Source of the DNA: Pseudobdellovibrionaceae bacterium
GTDB lineage: Bacteria > Bdellovibrionota > Bdellovibrionia > Bdellovibrionales > UBA1609
Length of the DNA: 64,000 bases
Direction: 5' to 3'
Assembly: GCA_020635055.1 (NCBI GenBank)
Contig: JACKAN010000017.1
Location: 1 to 64,000 of the forward strand
Shown here: one piece after another, positions 54,797 to 63,162 of the stretch
Numbering within the stretch: the first letter of the stretch is position 1
How the letters are laid out: each line of letters begins with the position of its first letter
Notes under the pieces: model-generated
The model's input: the letters and a program-made list of their open reading frames with translations, nothing else
Told to the model about the DNA's origin: nothing
Database searches by the model: none
Translations under genes and position numbers: made by a program

Positions 54797-55036
54797 TTAG
54801 GCTTTGCCTTTGCCCTCAATATAACTGTAAACGTCCTGAACAGTCTTTAGTTTTTCAGCTTCTTCGTCGGGGATTTCTAAGTCAAAAGCTTCTTCCATCG
54901 CCATTACAAGCTCAACGATGTCTAAACTGTCGGCGCCAAGATCATCGATAAAAGACGCTTCGGGTTTAACTCTTTCAGAATCAACACCTAGTTGTTCCTC
55001 TATAATTTTTTGCACTCTGGGTTGAATAGAAGTCAT
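54797..55036 (-). CDS. acpP: Acyl carrier protein
   Basis: A 79-residue acidic protein, the carrier of growing acyl chains. Ser37 in DDLGADSLDIVEL bears the phosphopantetheine arm. The frame is open to 55048, but ATG 55036 with GGAGG five bases upstream gives the usual length. It lies between fabG and fabF as in most fab clusters. Confidence 0.97.
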   Translation of the reverse strand: MTSIQPRVQKIIEEQLGVDSERVKPEASFIDDLGADSLDIVELVMAMEEAFDLEIPDEEAEKLKTVQDVYSYIEGKGKA

Positions 55037-55111
55037 GTTTTCCTCCAAGAAATTTCTATTTTTTAAAACTTTGTCATTTAAGCAATAAATATGTGGGCTT
55101 TCAACAAATAT

Positions 55112-55852
55112 TTACATGTACATGCCGCCATTTACACTCAAGGTCTGACCGGTAATATAACTCGCCTCATCACTTAGTAGGTAAGCCACAGCATAAGCGA
55201 CATCTTCAACTTGACCTAGGCGGTTAAGTGGAGTGCCTTGGAGTAAATGTTCCTTCTGTTTTTCATCCATTTTGTCGGTCATATTTGTAACTATAAAACC
55301 GGGGGCGACGCAATTCACTCTTATGGATCGACTGCCCATTTCTTTAGCCATAGATTTTGAAAAAGCTTCTATACCAGCTTTACTCGCCGCATAGTTGGTT
55401 TGTCCAGGGTTGCCCATTTGGCCGATGATACTAGTTATATTCACGATGGAGCCCTTGCGAGCCTTCATCATAGGCTTTAAGACAGCTTTAGAACATAAAA
55501 ATGTACCCGTTAAATTTGTTTGGAGGACTTTTGCAAAATCTTCTTCGCTCATTCTTAACATGAGTTGGTCATTAGTAATCCCAGCATTATTAACCAGACC
55601 ATCCAATCCAGAAAATTCTTCTAAAACTTTCTTGAAAGCCTCGTCCACAGAGGCTTTGTAACAAACATCCATTTTAACGGCCAGGTGACCTTCTCCATCA
55701 AGGTCTTTAATAATTTGATGGGCCGAGCTCTCCTCTGTTGTGTAGGAAAAAGCGACTCGGCAACCTAATTTTGCTAATATCCTAGCTGTACCGGCTCCTA
55801 TTCCGCGGGAGCCGCCAGTAATAAATACTTTTTTATTTTTTAAATCAAACAT
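55112..55852 (-). CDS. fabG: 3-oxoacyl-ACP reductase
   Basis: A 246-residue short-chain dehydrogenase that reduces 3-oxoacyl-ACP with NADPH. The nucleotide-binding TGGSRGIGAGTARIL, NNAGITNDQL, the catalytic Ser in VNITSIIG and TNYAASKAG (Tyr-x3-Lys) are all present. ATG 55852 is preferred to the GTG one codon earlier; AAGGA precedes it. It lies 16 bases after fabD. Confidence 0.97.
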   Translation of the reverse strand: MFDLKNKKVFITGGSRGIGAGTARILAKLGCRVAFSYTTEESSAHQIIKDLDGEGHLAVKMDVCYKASVDEAFKKVLEEFSGLDGLVNNAGITNDQLMLRMSEEDFAKVLQTNLTGTFLCSKAVLKPMMKARKGSIVNITSIIGQMGNPGQTNYAASKAGIEAFSKSMAKEMGSRSIRVNCVAPGFIVTNMTDKMDEKQKEHLLQGTPLNRLGQVEDVAYAVAYLLSDEASYITGQTLSVNGGMYM

Positions 55853-55868
55853 CACTACATTTCCTTGT

Positions 55869-56822
55869 TTACAAAATCTGTTCGAGTTTTTTTAACTCTT
55901 CTAAGTTGTTGACGCTGTAAACTGTAAACTCAGGATCTATTTTCTTAATAAGACCCGACAACACTTTACCGCTACCCAACTCGATTCCAGATTTTACGTC
56001 TCTTTTCGCAAGATTTTCTACACTTTGTATCCAACGAACAGGACCTGTGATTTGTCGTATTAGATTTTCTCTAAGTACAGATGCTTTTGATTCCTCTTTA
56101 GCTGTAAAATTTTGCACAATGGGAGTTTTGGCATCGGCAAAAGGAGTATCTTCTAAAATGATTCGCATTTTATCTTCTGCAGGTTTCATCAGGGAACAGT
56201 GGAAGGGGGCAGAAACCTTTAGGGGTATAAGTCTCATTTTAGTAACCGGTGGTTCAAATATATCTTTTGCACTATTATTTTGAACCCATTCGATCAATTT
56301 CTGTGAACCACTACAGACTATCTGTCCTGGAGCATTGTAATTAGCTGGTGACAAGGGTGATAGGCCAGAACTTTTTTCTGCCCACTGACATAGTTTTTCA
56401 ACTTGTTCTGAGTTTAATCCCATAACGGCTACCATTCCGCCTTGTCCAAGAGGTACGGCTTCTTGCATAAATTCACCACGTCTTCTAACTGCAACAACAG
56501 CATCTTTAAATGTCAAAGACTCAGCAAGAACAAAAGAGGCGTATTCGCCAACAGAATGCCCGGCAGTAAAATCAAAGGATATGCCAATAGTTTCTTTTAC
56601 TACTCGTGCTGTTACAATGGAAACTGTTAACAGGGCTGGCTGAGTGTTGGGGGTGAACTGAAGGTCTTCTTCAGGCCCATCAAAACAAAGTTTTTTCATA
56701 TTGATTTTTATGGCATCACTGGCTTCTTCAAAAATATTTTTGGCGACGCTAAAGTTTTCATATAAAAACTTTCCCATTCCCGTTTGTTGACTGCCTTGCC
56801 CAGGAAATAACGCACTTATCAT
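55869..56822 (-). CDS. fabD: Malonyl-CoA:ACP transacylase
   Basis: A 317-residue acyltransferase that loads malonate onto ACP. FPGQGSQQTGMGK opens the family, Ser90 in AGHSVGEYAS is the nucleophile, VSAPFHCSLM holds the catalytic His, and the Gln-containing block TPNTQPALL is present. It lies 13 bases after fabH. Confidence 0.97.
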   Translation of the reverse strand: MISALFPGQGSQQTGMGKFLYENFSVAKNIFEEASDAIKINMKKLCFDGPEEDLQFTPNTQPALLTVSIVTARVVKETIGISFDFTAGHSVGEYASFVLAESLTFKDAVVAVRRRGEFMQEAVPLGQGGMVAVMGLNSEQVEKLCQWAEKSSGLSPLSPANYNAPGQIVCSGSQKLIEWVQNNSAKDIFEPPVTKMRLIPLKVSAPFHCSLMKPAEDKMRIILEDTPFADAKTPIVQNFTAKEESKASVLRENLIRQITGPVRWIQSVENLAKRDVKSGIELGSGKVLSGLIKKIDPEFTVYSVNNLEELKKLEQIL

Positions 56823-56835
56823 TAATTGATCCTTT

Positions 56836-57834
56836 TTAATATTTCATTAAAAGACTGCCGCTGGTAATACCGGCACCAAAAGCAGTTAACAAGATATTTT
56901 GGCCTCTTTTAATTCTTCCATCTTTTATGGCTTTATCCATAGCTACAATCACTGTAGCTGCTGAGGTGTTTCCCATTTCTTCAATTTCGACTACAACTTT
57001 GTCCATGGAAATACCAAAGTGATCTGCAACGGCTTGAATAATGCGCACATTAGCTTGGTGGGGAATTACCCAATCCACTTTGTCGGCACTCATTTGATTG
57101 TAATCCAAGGCCTCTTTGCAGCACTTACTCATTGTGCGAACAGCATGTTTGAATATCTCACGGCCCTTCATTTTTACATATTGAAGTTCCTTATCTAAAA
57201 CTTCTTGAGAAAAAGGCATTTTAGACCCACCCGCAGGTAACACAAATAAATCGCTAATTTCACCGTCAGCATGTAAGTGGTGACTATAAATTGTGGATTC
57301 ATCATCAGGTCGAGCGCGAGTCACGACAGCCGCACCAGCGCCATCGCCAAAAAGAATGCAAGTGTCACGATCTTTGTAGTTAACATAAGGAGTAAGGACT
57401 TCGGCACCAACAACAAGAATGTTTTTCAATGGTCCAGTTTTTATAAATTGATCGGCTATAGCAAGGGCGTAGACGAAACCAGAACATGCTGCCGATACAT
57501 CCAATGCCATGCAGTCTCCAGCTTTGAGTTTGCTTTGTAAAACACAAGCGGTATTGGGCATAATTTGATCAGGGGATACCGTTGCAAATAGTATCATGTC
57601 CAATTCGTTTGCGGATATATTGGCTTCTTTTAAAGCGATGATGGCGGCTTCATAGGCGAGATCACTAGTGACTTGTCCATCTTTAACTTTGTGGCGATGT
57701 TTAATTCCAGTGCGATCACGCACCCATTCATCACTGGTATCAACCAGAGTTTCAAGGTATTTATTGGTTATTAAACCCTCTGGTAAATACGATCCTGTGC
57801 CGCTGATTCGGGAACGATAGAGAACATTATTCAT
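56836..57834 (-). CDS. fabH: 3-oxoacyl-ACP synthase III
   Basis: A 332-residue initiating condensing enzyme joining acetyl-CoA with malonyl-ACP. Active-site Cys117 lies in LDVSAACSGF, His in VIPHQANVRI and Asn in MGNTSAATV. GGGGGATCC lies upstream. It comes only 24 bases after rpmF, with no plsX between. Confidence 0.97.
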   Translation of the reverse strand: MNNVLYRSRISGTGSYLPEGLITNKYLETLVDTSDEWVRDRTGIKHRHKVKDGQVTSDLAYEAAIIALKEANISANELDMILFATVSPDQIMPNTACVLQSKLKAGDCMALDVSAACSGFVYALAIADQFIKTGPLKNILVVGAEVLTPYVNYKDRDTCILFGDGAGAAVVTRARPDDESTIYSHHLHADGEISDLFVLPAGGSKMPFSQEVLDKELQYVKMKGREIFKHAVRTMSKCCKEALDYNQMSADKVDWVIPHQANVRIIQAVADHFGISMDKVVVEIEEMGNTSAATVIVAMDKAIKDGRIKRGQNILLTAFGAGITSGSLLMKY

Positions 57835-57858
57835 TTAGTGGATCCCCCCAAGTTTAAA

Positions 57859-58047
57859 TTAAAACTTTGGATGAGTGATTTGTTTTCCCTTGTAGTAATA
57901 AGCACCATCGCTGGCTTTGTAGGCTTTATGGGGCTCATGAATCTCACCATTGGTAGGGCAAGTTCTCATAGGTTTTTTAGTTAAACTGGAATGAGCATTT
58001 CTCATACCAGTCTTTGAACGAGATGTTTTCTTTTTAGGACATGGCAT
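57859..58047 (-). CDS. rpmF: 50S ribosomal protein L32
   Basis: A 62-residue basic protein of the large subunit. The start MPCPKKKTSRSKTGMRNAH is typical of L32. It has two cysteines (Cys3, and Cys30 in RTCPTNGEIHEPH), fewer than the four of zinc-binding L32. It lies next to DUF177 as in many bacteria. Confidence 0.95.
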   Translation of the reverse strand: MPCPKKKTSRSKTGMRNAHSSLTKKPMRTCPTNGEIHEPHKAYKASDGAYYYKGKQITHPKF

Positions 58048-58113
58048 ATTATCACCTGTATTATTGCTGTTAAAAGCGGTTTTATCTCTTAAATAATTAT
58101 AAAAATCAACGTT

Positions 58114-58701
58114 TTATGTGTTTTTTATCGAATCTGACTTTAATTGCTCTAAAATGCTAAAGGCATTTCGCGACGGGCTGAGGGCCTCTTCCTTTTTTAA
58201 CCAGCCCTCTTTTAGAGCTTTGAGGTAATTTTCGCAATTTTCATCACAATTTTCCTTACCCAAAGGATTCAGTGGTTCGGCTAATGCCATGATTTCATGG
58301 GCAAAATTAGAAATCGAAAAATGCGGGCTTCGCAGTTCATTAAAAAATGGTCCATCATGTAAAAAACCTTCACTACTGTGATTGGGGCGGCTGAGGTGGC
58401 CTTTTCTAGGTAGTTCCTCACTCACAACTAAAATTTCGTGAAAGTCCTCTTTTAGCTGAGATTGAAAATCAAAAGCACAACGGGAGCAAATCAAAGGTTT
58501 ATCCGCAAAAAAATGGCCCTTGAGTTCAAAAACATCTCCTACCGGCGTAATGGTGAATTCAATATTGTAATCGCCATCGCCAATAATGTTATGCAGTATT
58601 TTATTAAGTTCACCAGATTTTCTATTGAACTGGAATGGCTCTCCATCAGGGTGAATTTCGTTAAGATTGATAATTATCTCAGAGTTTTTACGCACATTCA
58701 T
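58114..58701 (-). CDS. DUF177 family protein (YceD-like)
   Basis: A 195-residue protein usually found before rpmF and thought to act in 23S rRNA handling or lipid metabolism; its role is unsettled. It has Cys-x2-Cys (ICSRCAFDF) in the middle, and CDENCENYLKALKEG near the end, the usual zinc-like pattern. The first gene of the operon, its ATG comes just after the 3' end of a group II intron (58705). Confidence 0.85.
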   Translation of the reverse strand: MNVRKNSEIIINLNEIHPDGEPFQFNRKSGELNKILHNIIGDGDYNIEFTITPVGDVFELKGHFFADKPLICSRCAFDFQSQLKEDFHEILVVSEELPRKGHLSRPNHSSEGFLHDGPFFNELRSPHFSISNFAHEIMALAEPLNPLGKENCDENCENYLKALKEGWLKKEEALSPSRNAFSILEQLKSDSIKNT

Positions 58702-58752
58702 AGAGTAGAATTACCTCACACCTTTATAATTAGTGCAAGGTAAGACCCTCGC

Positions 58753-58786
58753 AGATCCCAGCGTGCGAATTTCCCGCACTGGGCTC
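58753..58786 (-). ncRNA. Group II intron domain V
   Basis: A 34-nt hairpin GAGCCCAGTGCGG-GAAA-...CACGCTGGGATCT, catalytic AGC triad at its 5' end. It is the ribozyme core. Confidence 0.85.
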
Positions 58787-58807
58787 CTCAAAATCAGATT
58801 CAGTTTA

Positions 58808-60190
58808 TCAGTAAACATAGTTACTCCCAAGTTGTTTGAGCTTTAACGATTCCCATGGTTCCACTAAAGGAAAGTTTCTGATTCTTTCTTTGAATCCATC
58901 CCAAGAGTAGGACCTCTTCTGACTTCTCCGGTTTAACCATTTAAACAATGATTGAATGGCCTTCCGATAGAAGTAGTGAAGTTTGAGGTTGTTCATTGCA
59001 TAGCCATAGTAATTGAAGTGTCCCACAATCTTTGATTTCGCAAGTTTCCAGATGGTTGACAGTTTGGTTCTGTTTCTAATATTCTTGATCCAGACATCCC
59101 ACTCACGAAAAGCACTTACCAGCTTTTCTTTCTGAGTTTTTACTTTCAACATCTTCTTCTTTTGCTGTTTACCCCAATAAAAGGTAAATCCTAGGAAGTT
59201 AAAGCTATTGTGCTTATCCTTTCCTAGAATCAGAGTGCGGGTTTTGTCTTCATTTAGCTTAAGCCCAAATTTTCCTACACGGAGTGCTAAATCCTGTAGA
59301 AATCTTATGGAATCATCTTCTTTTTTGAAAAAGAAGACTGCATCATCAGCATATCTCACGATGACATTGTTGCAGGAGGCGTAGTTTTCTAGAAACCACT
59401 GATCCAGAACTTCGTTAAGATAGATATTTGCGAGTATCGGACTCATTATGGATCCTTGTGGTGTGCCGATCTCACTGGGGATATTTTCACCATGTGAGAT
59501 AAGGCCACCTTTCATGAATCGTCCAATAAGGCCTTTAAACTTATTGTCAGAGATTTTTCGACCCAAAATTTTCATCAATTTTCGATGAGATATTGTGTTG
59601 AAGAAATTTGAGAAGTCTATTTCTACCACATTTTTCCGCTGATTCTTGAATAAAGAATAGTAGCAGGCTTCAATTGCCTTATGCGCAGACCTTCCGGGTC
59701 TGTACCCGAAGGAATTACGTATAAATAGCGGCTCATAGATTTGTGTTAGAATTTTTCCAACCACCCAATCTACCAGTTTGTCTTCAAAGCATGTGATGGC
59801 AATGGGCCTTGTTTTGCCATTGGCCTTAGGAATAAGAACTTCTCTTTTTGGTTTTGGCTTATAGGATCCGTTTTTAACTTTGACTTCTAAATTAAAAAGA
59901 TTTTCCTCTAAGTTTTTACCATACTCAGACTTACTGATACCATCCACACCCAAGGCCTTTGATCCATCTAAAGCTTTGAATGCCTCTTTGAAAGAGTCCA
60001 CATGAAAATGTGTTAGGAGGTTTTCGAACACAAAATGTTTACTTTGTGCTTTTAGACCTATTCTTGCCCAACGACTTTGCGACAGGTCTGTGAGACCTGT
60101 CGCGATCTGCTTCGAATGCACCCCTCTGTAGAGGCTCGAAGTGCTTGTTGCAAGATCCTGATCTTGTCGACCCCTTTGCTCCTTTGGCAT
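58808..60190 (-). CDS. ltrA: Group II intron reverse transcriptase/maturase
   Basis: A 460-residue intron-encoded protein that helps splicing and copies the intron RNA into DNA targets. RT blocks: LIPKANGKTRPIAITCFEDKL, FGYRPGRSAHKA, DFSNFFNTISH, GTPQGSIMSPILANIYLNEVLD and the catalytic YADD at 280-283. A maturase (domain X) region follows, ending GFKERIRNFPLVEPWESLKL. There is no HNH endonuclease domain. The frame is complete, so it could be active. Confidence 0.93.
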   Translation of the reverse strand: MPKEQRGRQDQDLATSTSSLYRGVHSKQIATGLTDLSQSRWARIGLKAQSKHFVFENLLTHFHVDSFKEAFKALDGSKALGVDGISKSEYGKNLEENLFNLEVKVKNGSYKPKPKREVLIPKANGKTRPIAITCFEDKLVDWVVGKILTQIYEPLFIRNSFGYRPGRSAHKAIEACYYSLFKNQRKNVVEIDFSNFFNTISHRKLMKILGRKISDNKFKGLIGRFMKGGLISHGENIPSEIGTPQGSIMSPILANIYLNEVLDQWFLENYASCNNVIVRYADDAVFFFKKEDDSIRFLQDLALRVGKFGLKLNEDKTRTLILGKDKHNSFNFLGFTFYWGKQQKKKMLKVKTQKEKLVSAFREWDVWIKNIRNRTKLSTIWKLAKSKIVGHFNYYGYAMNNLKLHYFYRKAIQSLFKWLNRRSQKRSYSWDGFKERIRNFPLVEPWESLKLKQLGSNYVY

Positions 60191-60662
60191 TACCCAACCT
60201 CAACGCTAATATGAGTCGATCTGACTTCTGTAAGAAGCTTCACACTTGTCTTAAGGTTGTCCCTCTTGAGTTCGTATTTTAACATCCGTTTCCATCTCCT
60301 TACAGATCTCCCAAGTTCCGACGTTTACTGTATCTACATGCCATGCTCTTGGACCCCGGAAAGGCCAGAGTCAATTTTGACTCTGATATTGCCTTCGCTT
60401 CTTCATACCCACTCGGCCCTTTCACATCACCATTATCTCTCGGGGCTCTATCACTTAAAGGTGATATTCCACCTAATGGCCTGCAGACTCTCTGTCTACA
60501 CTTCACGAGCTTCGTTGCCTAACTCGCGCAAGACTCGATACAAGGCCTCTGTCCCCAGAGCTACCTTGGAAGGACTTGACGACTATTGTTAACCGTCGCA
60601 CCTTCAAGCAAACGCCAGCTTTGCTTGGCGTACATAGACGCAACATGCCATAACCTCTGGTT

Positions 60663-60691
60663 TTGTCAAGTTATAAACTATTCCCTATTAT
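60663..60691 (+). promoter_or_regulatory. Sigma-70-type promoter, possibly leaderless; divergent overlap
   Basis: -35 TTGTCA (60663-60668), 17-base spacer, -10 TATTAT (60686-60691). The start site would fall at about 60698, the A of the ATG, and no Shine-Dalgarno is seen. On the other strand TTGACA (60669-60664) is a good -35 for the fab operon; its -10 is weak. Confidence 0.6.
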
Positions 60692-60697
60692 AAATTC

Positions 60698-61585
60698 ATG
60701 CGACGTTTCTTTCTTTTTTTTATTTTTTTTCCACTTTTTCAATTGCCTGCAATGGCTAGGGCTAAAGTTTATCAATTGTATGTAAAAGAATCGGTAAATG
60801 TTTATGAAGAGCCCAGCGCGCAATCAGAAGTTTTAAAAGTTTTAAAGCCCGGCGAGCAATGGGATGTAAGGCTCTCTAAAAAAAAATATTTTTTACTCAT
60901 AGACTTACCAGAAGATGAAATTAGTGAAGCCTATATTTACACAAAACAACTAAAGCAATCTAAAATAAAAAAAATAAATAAACCTCAATATGAGATCTCT
61001 GATAAAGAGGCCTATTCACGATTTTCAGCGGGCAACGCCCTTGGTCTGCGCTATAGCTCTGTGTCCATGATCCAACAGGGTTATCAGGATGTAGTAAACG
61101 AAGTTTCTTATCAGTTTTCTGAATTTAAAAGTACTCATTCTGTTTTTGAAATTCAATGGGCGCTTCCCACGACAACTCAGTGGCAGTGGCGAATAGGGCT
61201 ATTGAGTATTAAGACAAACTTTAAGTCCTCAGCAAATGTAACAAGTATTAATAAAAAAAATATTCCAGTAACAAGAGAGCAGTCGCTTTTTGGCTTGAGC
61301 TTTAATGCTCACTATTATTTTTCAAAAGACTCTAGTTTTTATAGCCTTTTTAGTTTTGAAATTGATAAAGGAACAGAACTGAAACTAGAATTTGATGATC
61401 AAAATTTAGTGGCTGAAGATAAAGATTTGCCCTTGTTTGTGATTGGCAAAATAGGTTTGGGTATGGATCATAATCTTTGGAAATCTTTATATCTTTGCCC
61501 TGAGATTCAATTGGGCTTAGATTTCAACGCAGAGCCATTGATTTTAATTTATAACTTTTCTTTAGGCCTTAATTGGCAGATATAA
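60698..61585 (+). CDS. Secreted protein with SH3-like N-domain and barrel-like C-domain
   Basis: A 295-residue exported protein (signal peptide RRFFLFFIFFPLFQLPAMA). Residues about 25-85 read as a bacterial SH3 domain (VKESVNVYEEPSAQSEVLKVLKPGEQWDV), often a peptidoglycan-binding unit. The second half has alternating strands (FEIQWALPTTTQWQWRIGLL, FALSFNAHYYF-like) ending LGLNWQI, a possible outer-membrane barrel or lipocalin-like sandwich. The family is unknown. It has a candidate leaderless promoter at 60663-60691 and is divergent from the fab operon leader. Confidence 0.7.
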   Translation: MRRFFLFFIFFPLFQLPAMARAKVYQLYVKESVNVYEEPSAQSEVLKVLKPGEQWDVRLSKKKYFLLIDLPEDEISEAYIYTKQLKQSKIKKINKPQYEISDKEAYSRFSAGNALGLRYSSVSMIQQGYQDVVNEVSYQFSEFKSTHSVFEIQWALPTTTQWQWRIGLLSIKTNFKSSANVTSINKKNIPVTREQSLFGLSFNAHYYFSKDSSFYSLFSFEIDKGTELKLEFDDQNLVAEDKDLPLFVIGKIGLGMDHNLWKSLYLCPEIQLGLDFNAEPLILIYNFSLGLNWQI

Positions 61586-61631
61586 TGTGCAATAATCAGT
61601 TTTGTCTTTTTTGAGACATTTGTCGATAACA

Positions 61632-61663
61632 TGTTGCCCAAATAATTAGGGTTACCGAAATGC
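61632..61663. repeat. 32-bp insertion-sequence end repeat, copy 2
   Basis: 31/32 identical to 51023-51054 (TGTTGCCCAAATAATT...ACCGAAATGC), with no transposase next to it: a solo end left after loss of the element. Confidence 0.75.
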
Positions 61664-61702
61664 ATTTCCTGGTAGTTAATGTCACCGAAAAGGTGCCACT
61701 CA

Positions 61703-61733
61703 AGCCGTTTTAAAAAGAGACGGGGCTTTTTTT
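61703..61733 (+). terminator. Probable intrinsic terminator
   Basis: Stem AGCCGT / AC-GG-GGCT with a bulge, followed by seven T. It lies about 120 bases after the 60698 gene. Confidence 0.55.
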
Positions 61734-62062
61734 AGAAATTTTTTTTAGTTTTAATTTTGAAATGATATCTAATTTATGCTGATCCGATGAATTCAAAGCG
61801 ACCCCCTTTTTGTTGTGTCAAGCTGAGGCGACCACTCTAACGCCCTAAATAGACAAATGTTTTTCAAAATATAATGACGCGCCTAAGCCGACAAAGTCGC
61901 TTTGTAATTAACTCTGACAAAATCTTCCAAAGTTAAGATGCTGTGGGTACAGCAATTCCGTATGAGTTTGTTTATCGTAGTAGAGGCCATTCCTAGGTAC
62001 CTATAATTTTATCTTTTCTCACAGTTGCGCCGCTCCCAAACTTAAGACTAGAGGCCAATTTC

Positions 62063-62605
62063 TTAGCCAGTATCCGCCAATGTCTGCCCTAACTCGCTAG
62101 AAAAATCTTCCCAATTAAAACCCACAGCTTGCATACGATTTTTATCGAAATACCTATGAATAGCTTTATAAGCTCTGCCCCAAGTCACCACTCGTGAAAA
62201 TGGCCGAGCTTCCCAAAACTGTATAGACTTTCCACAACCTCTTTCGGCCCGCAAAATATGACGAGCAATCAACCCTGTTACCGAACGCAAATAACCGGCC
62301 AGCCACCTCCGATGCCCAGTTTTTAAAAGAATATGCAAGTGATTGCCAACATTTTCATATCTATAAAGTCGAATACCCCAGCGCTTGGCCTGGGATTTTA
62401 AGATGCAATCAATGGCCTCACGATTCGACTTACGCAGAAAACTACGACGGCCTTTAGTGTATTTGGATTTCAGCACCAAGTGCATGGCGTGTTTGGTCGA
62501 TATCGGTCTTTTTGTCTTCGGGTTGGAAGCTTTAAGCAAGCTAGCGCCAAAGATCTTTGGACTTTTCATATTAAACAAGGACATTTGAAAATCTTTTTGC
62601 ACCAT
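62063..62605 (-). CDS. RAYT-type (TnpA_REP) transposase
   Basis: A 180-residue Y1/HUH transposase of the REP-associated tyrosine transposase group. The HUH motif is GNHLHILLK; FWEARPFSRVVTWGRAY and HRYFDKNRMQA hold the helix with the likely catalytic Tyr. The first 15-20 residues may not be translated (ATGs at codons 1, 8 and 13). Such genes are usually single-copy and may be domesticated. It lies inside the 61950-63354 insertion sequence. Confidence 0.82.
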   Translation of the reverse strand: MVQKDFQMSLFNMKSPKIFGASLLKASNPKTKRPISTKHAMHLVLKSKYTKGRRSFLRKSNREAIDCILKSQAKRWGIRLYRYENVGNHLHILLKTGHRRWLAGYLRSVTGLIARHILRAERGCGKSIQFWEARPFSRVVTWGRAYKAIHRYFDKNRMQAVGFNWEDFSSELGQTLADTG

Positions 62606-63162
62606 GAATCTACGAATATAACTTTTATGGTAGCGATGTCAATTAACAACTCGCGGAAGTGTTTTCTGGAAGCAATATTTGTGGCAACCAAAGAGAGGCA
62701 TCATTTGATCGAACTTCAGGATTATTCAAAAAGTTTTAAATTGATTTATAAAATGTTCCCCCAATGGGTGCAGTGGATTTATCAGAGCGTGCCAGAGAAA
62801 CGACGTCGCGCCAGCTGCCATTACATTTACACGAAAACAACGTTAAAGAAGTCGCCGCTGGAGGTCGGGCTAGATTTAAAATAGAAAACGTCACCTTTAA
62901 TGAACAAAAAACGAGAGGGTGTTTCGTCGAGCACAATTTTGGTCACTTTGGTAATCTACCAAATGTGTTTTTTGGGCTGGCACAAATAGCCCACTTATTC
63001 TCACAAATGTTTTACCTCTGGCGAGAGGGGAAACGCTTAATCCAGAAGGTCGGTAGTCAACGCCGATTCCGGGAACGCCTTGCAACTTTATTTAGCAGCA
63101 TAAAAATGCCCATTTATGATTTGCCAATATTGCAGGTAAAACTCGAACTAAACTCTTCATAA
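62606..63162 (+). pseudogene. Decayed DDE transposase, C-terminal part
   Basis: Frame pieces on the plus strand end with IENVTFNEQKTRGCFVEHNF then GHFGNLPNVFFGLAQIAHLF, the Glu-region/terminal layout of DDE transposases (IEN...FN..K..G...EH..GH), and stop at 63162. The continuous frame starts only at about 62755. Upstream parts lie in another frame up to the RAYT start. The N-terminal half is absent, replaced by the RAYT gene. Confidence 0.6.

Larger units (their letters stand above)
58705..60601 (-). mobile_element. Group II intron, apparently complete
   Basis: On the minus strand the intron begins GTGCGACGGTTAACAATAGT (60601 down), a classic 5' end. It holds the reverse transcriptase gene, then a 34-nt domain V at 58753-58786 (GAGCCCAGTGCGG... 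with AGC triad) and a domain VI hairpin (TTACCT...AGGTAA). The 3' end is placed at 58705 by inference. A 5' flank hairpin (60612-60631, ACGCCA/TGGCGT) lies next to the insertion point. The site is in the leader of the DUF177-rpmF-fab operon. Confidence 0.85.
61586..62062. other. Intergenic region with IS-end repeats and terminator
   Basis: Contains the second copy of the 32-bp IS-end repeat (61632-61663), then a similar end GGTAGTTAATGTCACCGAAA (61671-61690) in the same orientation. A terminator follows at 61703-61733. The left target duplication and inverted repeat of the 1.4-kb insertion sequence begin at 61941. No gene. Confidence 0.55.

Noticed and set aside
58808..60190. Retron or diversity-generating reverse transcriptase
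   Set aside because: Domain V, the GTGCG 5' end and a maturase region mark it as a group II intron protein; no template repeats are seen.
60257..60592. Plus-strand 111-codon frame
   Set aside because: Antisense to domain I of the group II intron; no ribosome site and the sequence is explained by RNA structure.
60612..60631. Terminator before the group II intron
   Set aside because: The stem is good but no T-run follows on the minus strand, so I only note it as a hairpin at the insertion site.
62480..62884. Plus-strand 134-codon frame as an intact gene
   Set aside because: Its first part is antisense to the RAYT gene and the rest belongs to a broken transposase.
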